Positions 5,872-6,950 of a DNA stretch of 6,950 bases are shown here, one piece after another; within the stretch, counting starts at the first letter, position 1, and every line of letters starts with the position of its first letter. Below the pieces are notes generated by a model, which did not search any database, was not told the origin of the DNA, and saw only the letters and a program-made list of their open reading frames with translations. The DNA comes from Pseudomonadota bacterium (lineage in GTDB: Bacteria > Pseudomonadota > Alphaproteobacteria > Rhizobiales > Hyphomicrobiaceae). The position numbers and the translations under genes are program-made. The stretch covers positions 1 to 6,950 of the forward strand of contig JAEVZQ010000277.1 of assembly GCA_023392135.1 (NCBI GenBank), read 5' to 3'.

Positions 5872-6950
5872 CTACGCAACCGCTGCGGCCGGCTTCGGAT
5901 CCACTTTCAGCCGCGGGCCCTCGAATGTGAGAATTTCGTCGAACTCGCGAGCCGCGCTGACATCGGAAACGGTGGCGATGAGAGTCTTGCCCCGCATCGC
6001 CCGCCTGAGGCGATCCAGGATGACGTCGCCCTCACCTGGTCCGTAGATCGACAAGGCGCCGTCGAGCACGAGAATCTCAGGTTGTTTGACGAGGCAGCGC
6101 GCGATGTTGATGGCGATGCGCTGGGGCTCGTAAAGCAACCGGCCGCCGGGCCCGACCTCGGTATCGAGCCCAATGCGGTAGATGAACGGCTCCAGGTCGC
6201 GCTCGGCGATTACTTTCCGCACTAACTGCCAGACGTGCTGCTCGGCTCGCGAGCCTTCAAACGCGATGCGTCCGAAGAGAATGTTGTCCCGGATGGGGGC
6301 GGCCATCATGAACTTGGCCGGATCATAGAACTCGATGCGCTTTGCGTACTGATGCGGCAAATGCCGCATCAAGCTGCCGCGGGCGCGGAGAATGCGCTCG
6401 TTGAACGCCTCGTCGAGTAGGCTCAGCCGGTGCCGCGGCTCGATGTAGCCGAACGCCAGAGCGATGAGCCGGGTGCGGGCGCCAGGCGAAAGATGCGCCC
6501 GCCCGCCGGGTTGACGCACCGTATCGAGAAGCCGCTGATAGTGCTCCATCTCGTCAGCGCGGATGAAGGAATAGCGCTCGTAGAATGGGTGCCCTGGCGG
6601 CAAGCCCGCGAACATCTCCGCCGTCACCTCAGCGATCCGGAGGCCCAGCTCGGTCAGCGGCTCATCGAGCGCTTCCGCTTCGAGGATCGAGCGCAGGTAC
6701 GGGTCCGCAGCCAGCTCGCTGCGGCTCGGGCCCTCGCCCACCGGGACGCCGAACAACAGGTTTTCGCCGATGGTGGCGTGGACGTTGTAGCGATCCGGGT
6801 CGAAGGGCTCGACGAGATGACTGAGGTCGGCGGCGCTGAGCTCGTCCCGAACAGCGTGGCGCGCCTCGACGAACCGCTCTGCGAGCTCAGGAGAGATGCC
6901 AGGGCCGGGCCGGCCATTGAGGCCGAACCAGTAGACCTCCTCATCGAGCC
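5872..6950 (-). CDS. ABC transporter ATP-binding protein, C-terminal part (5' end outside window), with degenerate ATPase motifs
   Basis: The reading frame is open to the right edge, giving 358 residues of a longer protein; the start and any membrane domain or Walker A lie beyond 6950. Two ABC-like blocks are visible. The first has TIGENLLFG (about 6750-6780), then LSPGARTRLIALAFGYIEPRHRLSLLDE (about 6409-6492, written here only as landmarks LSPGARTR and LSLLDE), resembling signature and Walker B. The second has APIRDNILFG (6271-6300), a signature-like GPGGRLLYEPQRIAINIAR (about 6094-6150), Walker B-like EILVLDGA (6055-6078), and a terminal LIATVSD (about 5962-5982). No Walker A lies between the blocks. 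In the second block the catalytic Glu after Walker B is Gly, the signature lacks a plain LSGGQ, and the switch His position is Asp. I recall Hyphomicrobiales ABC proteins with this repeated layout, but no substrate can be named. It is followed after 38 bp by the cyclase gene on the same strand, suggesting one operon. ABC membership is well supported; export, import or regulatory function is open. Confidence 0.82.
   Translation of the reverse strand, partial: LDEEVYWFGLNGRPGPGISPELAERFVEARHAVRDELSAADLSHLVEPFDPDRYNVHATIGENLLFGVPVGEGPSRSELAADPYLRSILEAEALDEPLTELGLRIAEVTAEMFAGLPPGHPFYERYSFIRADEMEHYQRLLDTVRQPGGRAHLSPGARTRLIALAFGYIEPRHRLSLLDEAFNERILRARGSLMRHLPHQYAKRIEFYDPAKFMMAAPIRDNILFGRIAFEGSRAEQHVWQLVRKVIAERDLEPFIYRIGLDTEVGPGGRLLYEPQRIAINIARCLVKQPEILVLDGALSIYGPGEGDVILDRLRRAMRGKTLIATVSDVSAAREFDEILTFEGPRLKVDPKPAAAVA

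Noticed and set aside
5459..6046. 195-residue plus-strand open frame spanning the cyclase-ABC junction
   Set aside because: It is antisense to two recognised genes and shows no motif.
1..6950. tRNA, rRNA, CRISPR array, insertion sequence or integrase
   Set aside because: I saw no cloverleaf-like or rRNA-like sequence, no regularly spaced direct repeats and no transposase or recombinase motif on either strand.

Overview
The window is GC-rich and densely coding, with third-position G/C bias, few gaps and a mixture of ATG and probable TTG starts. Protein features point to an alphaproteobacterium, most likely Hyphomicrobiales (Rhizobiales). These features are an AapJ-type amino-acid binding protein, a CyaC-like cyclase with a haem-type membrane anchor and ferredoxin module, and an unusual ABC protein with degenerate nucleotide-binding motifs. 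The taxonomic assignment is inference from protein style, not from a marker gene.

Layout: (1) 1-99 is a leader with no gene I can support. (2) 100-1113 (+) encodes a secreted protein made of three tandem beta-rich repeats, function unknown. (3) 1114-1196 lies between convergent genes and is almost filled by a long imperfect inverted repeat (1119-1190), probably a bidirectional terminator. (4) 1197-2249 (-) is an AapJ/BztA-like polar amino-acid ABC substrate-binding protein without its permease or ATPase genes. (5) 2350-3516 (-) is an M20D metallo-amidohydrolase of the hippurate / N-acyl-amino-acid hydrolase type. (6) 3621-4121 (-) is a small class I SAM-dependent methyltransferase whose start codon overlaps the stop of the next gene. 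(7) 4118-5833 (-) is a multi-domain class III nucleotide cyclase: six-helix membrane anchor with intramembrane histidines, [2Fe-2S] ferredoxin domain, then cyclase catalytic domain. (8) 5872-6950 (-) is the C-terminal part of an ABC transporter ATP-binding protein whose 5' end lies beyond the right edge. No gap between genes exceeds 105 bases.

How the genes may work together: on the minus strand, transcription order is ABC protein, cyclase, methyltransferase, then (after 104 bp with a possible promoter) amidohydrolase and binding protein. The 38-bp gap and the ATGA overlap make the first three a likely operon, in which a quinone/redox-sensing cAMP synthase is co-expressed with a methyltransferase and an atypical ABC protein. 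The last two would form a scavenging pair: the amidohydrolase frees amino acids from N-acyl conjugates, and the binding protein captures amino acids for uptake. The most noteworthy item is the cyclase with its departures from consensus at the active site, together with its tightly coupled methyltransferase neighbour.
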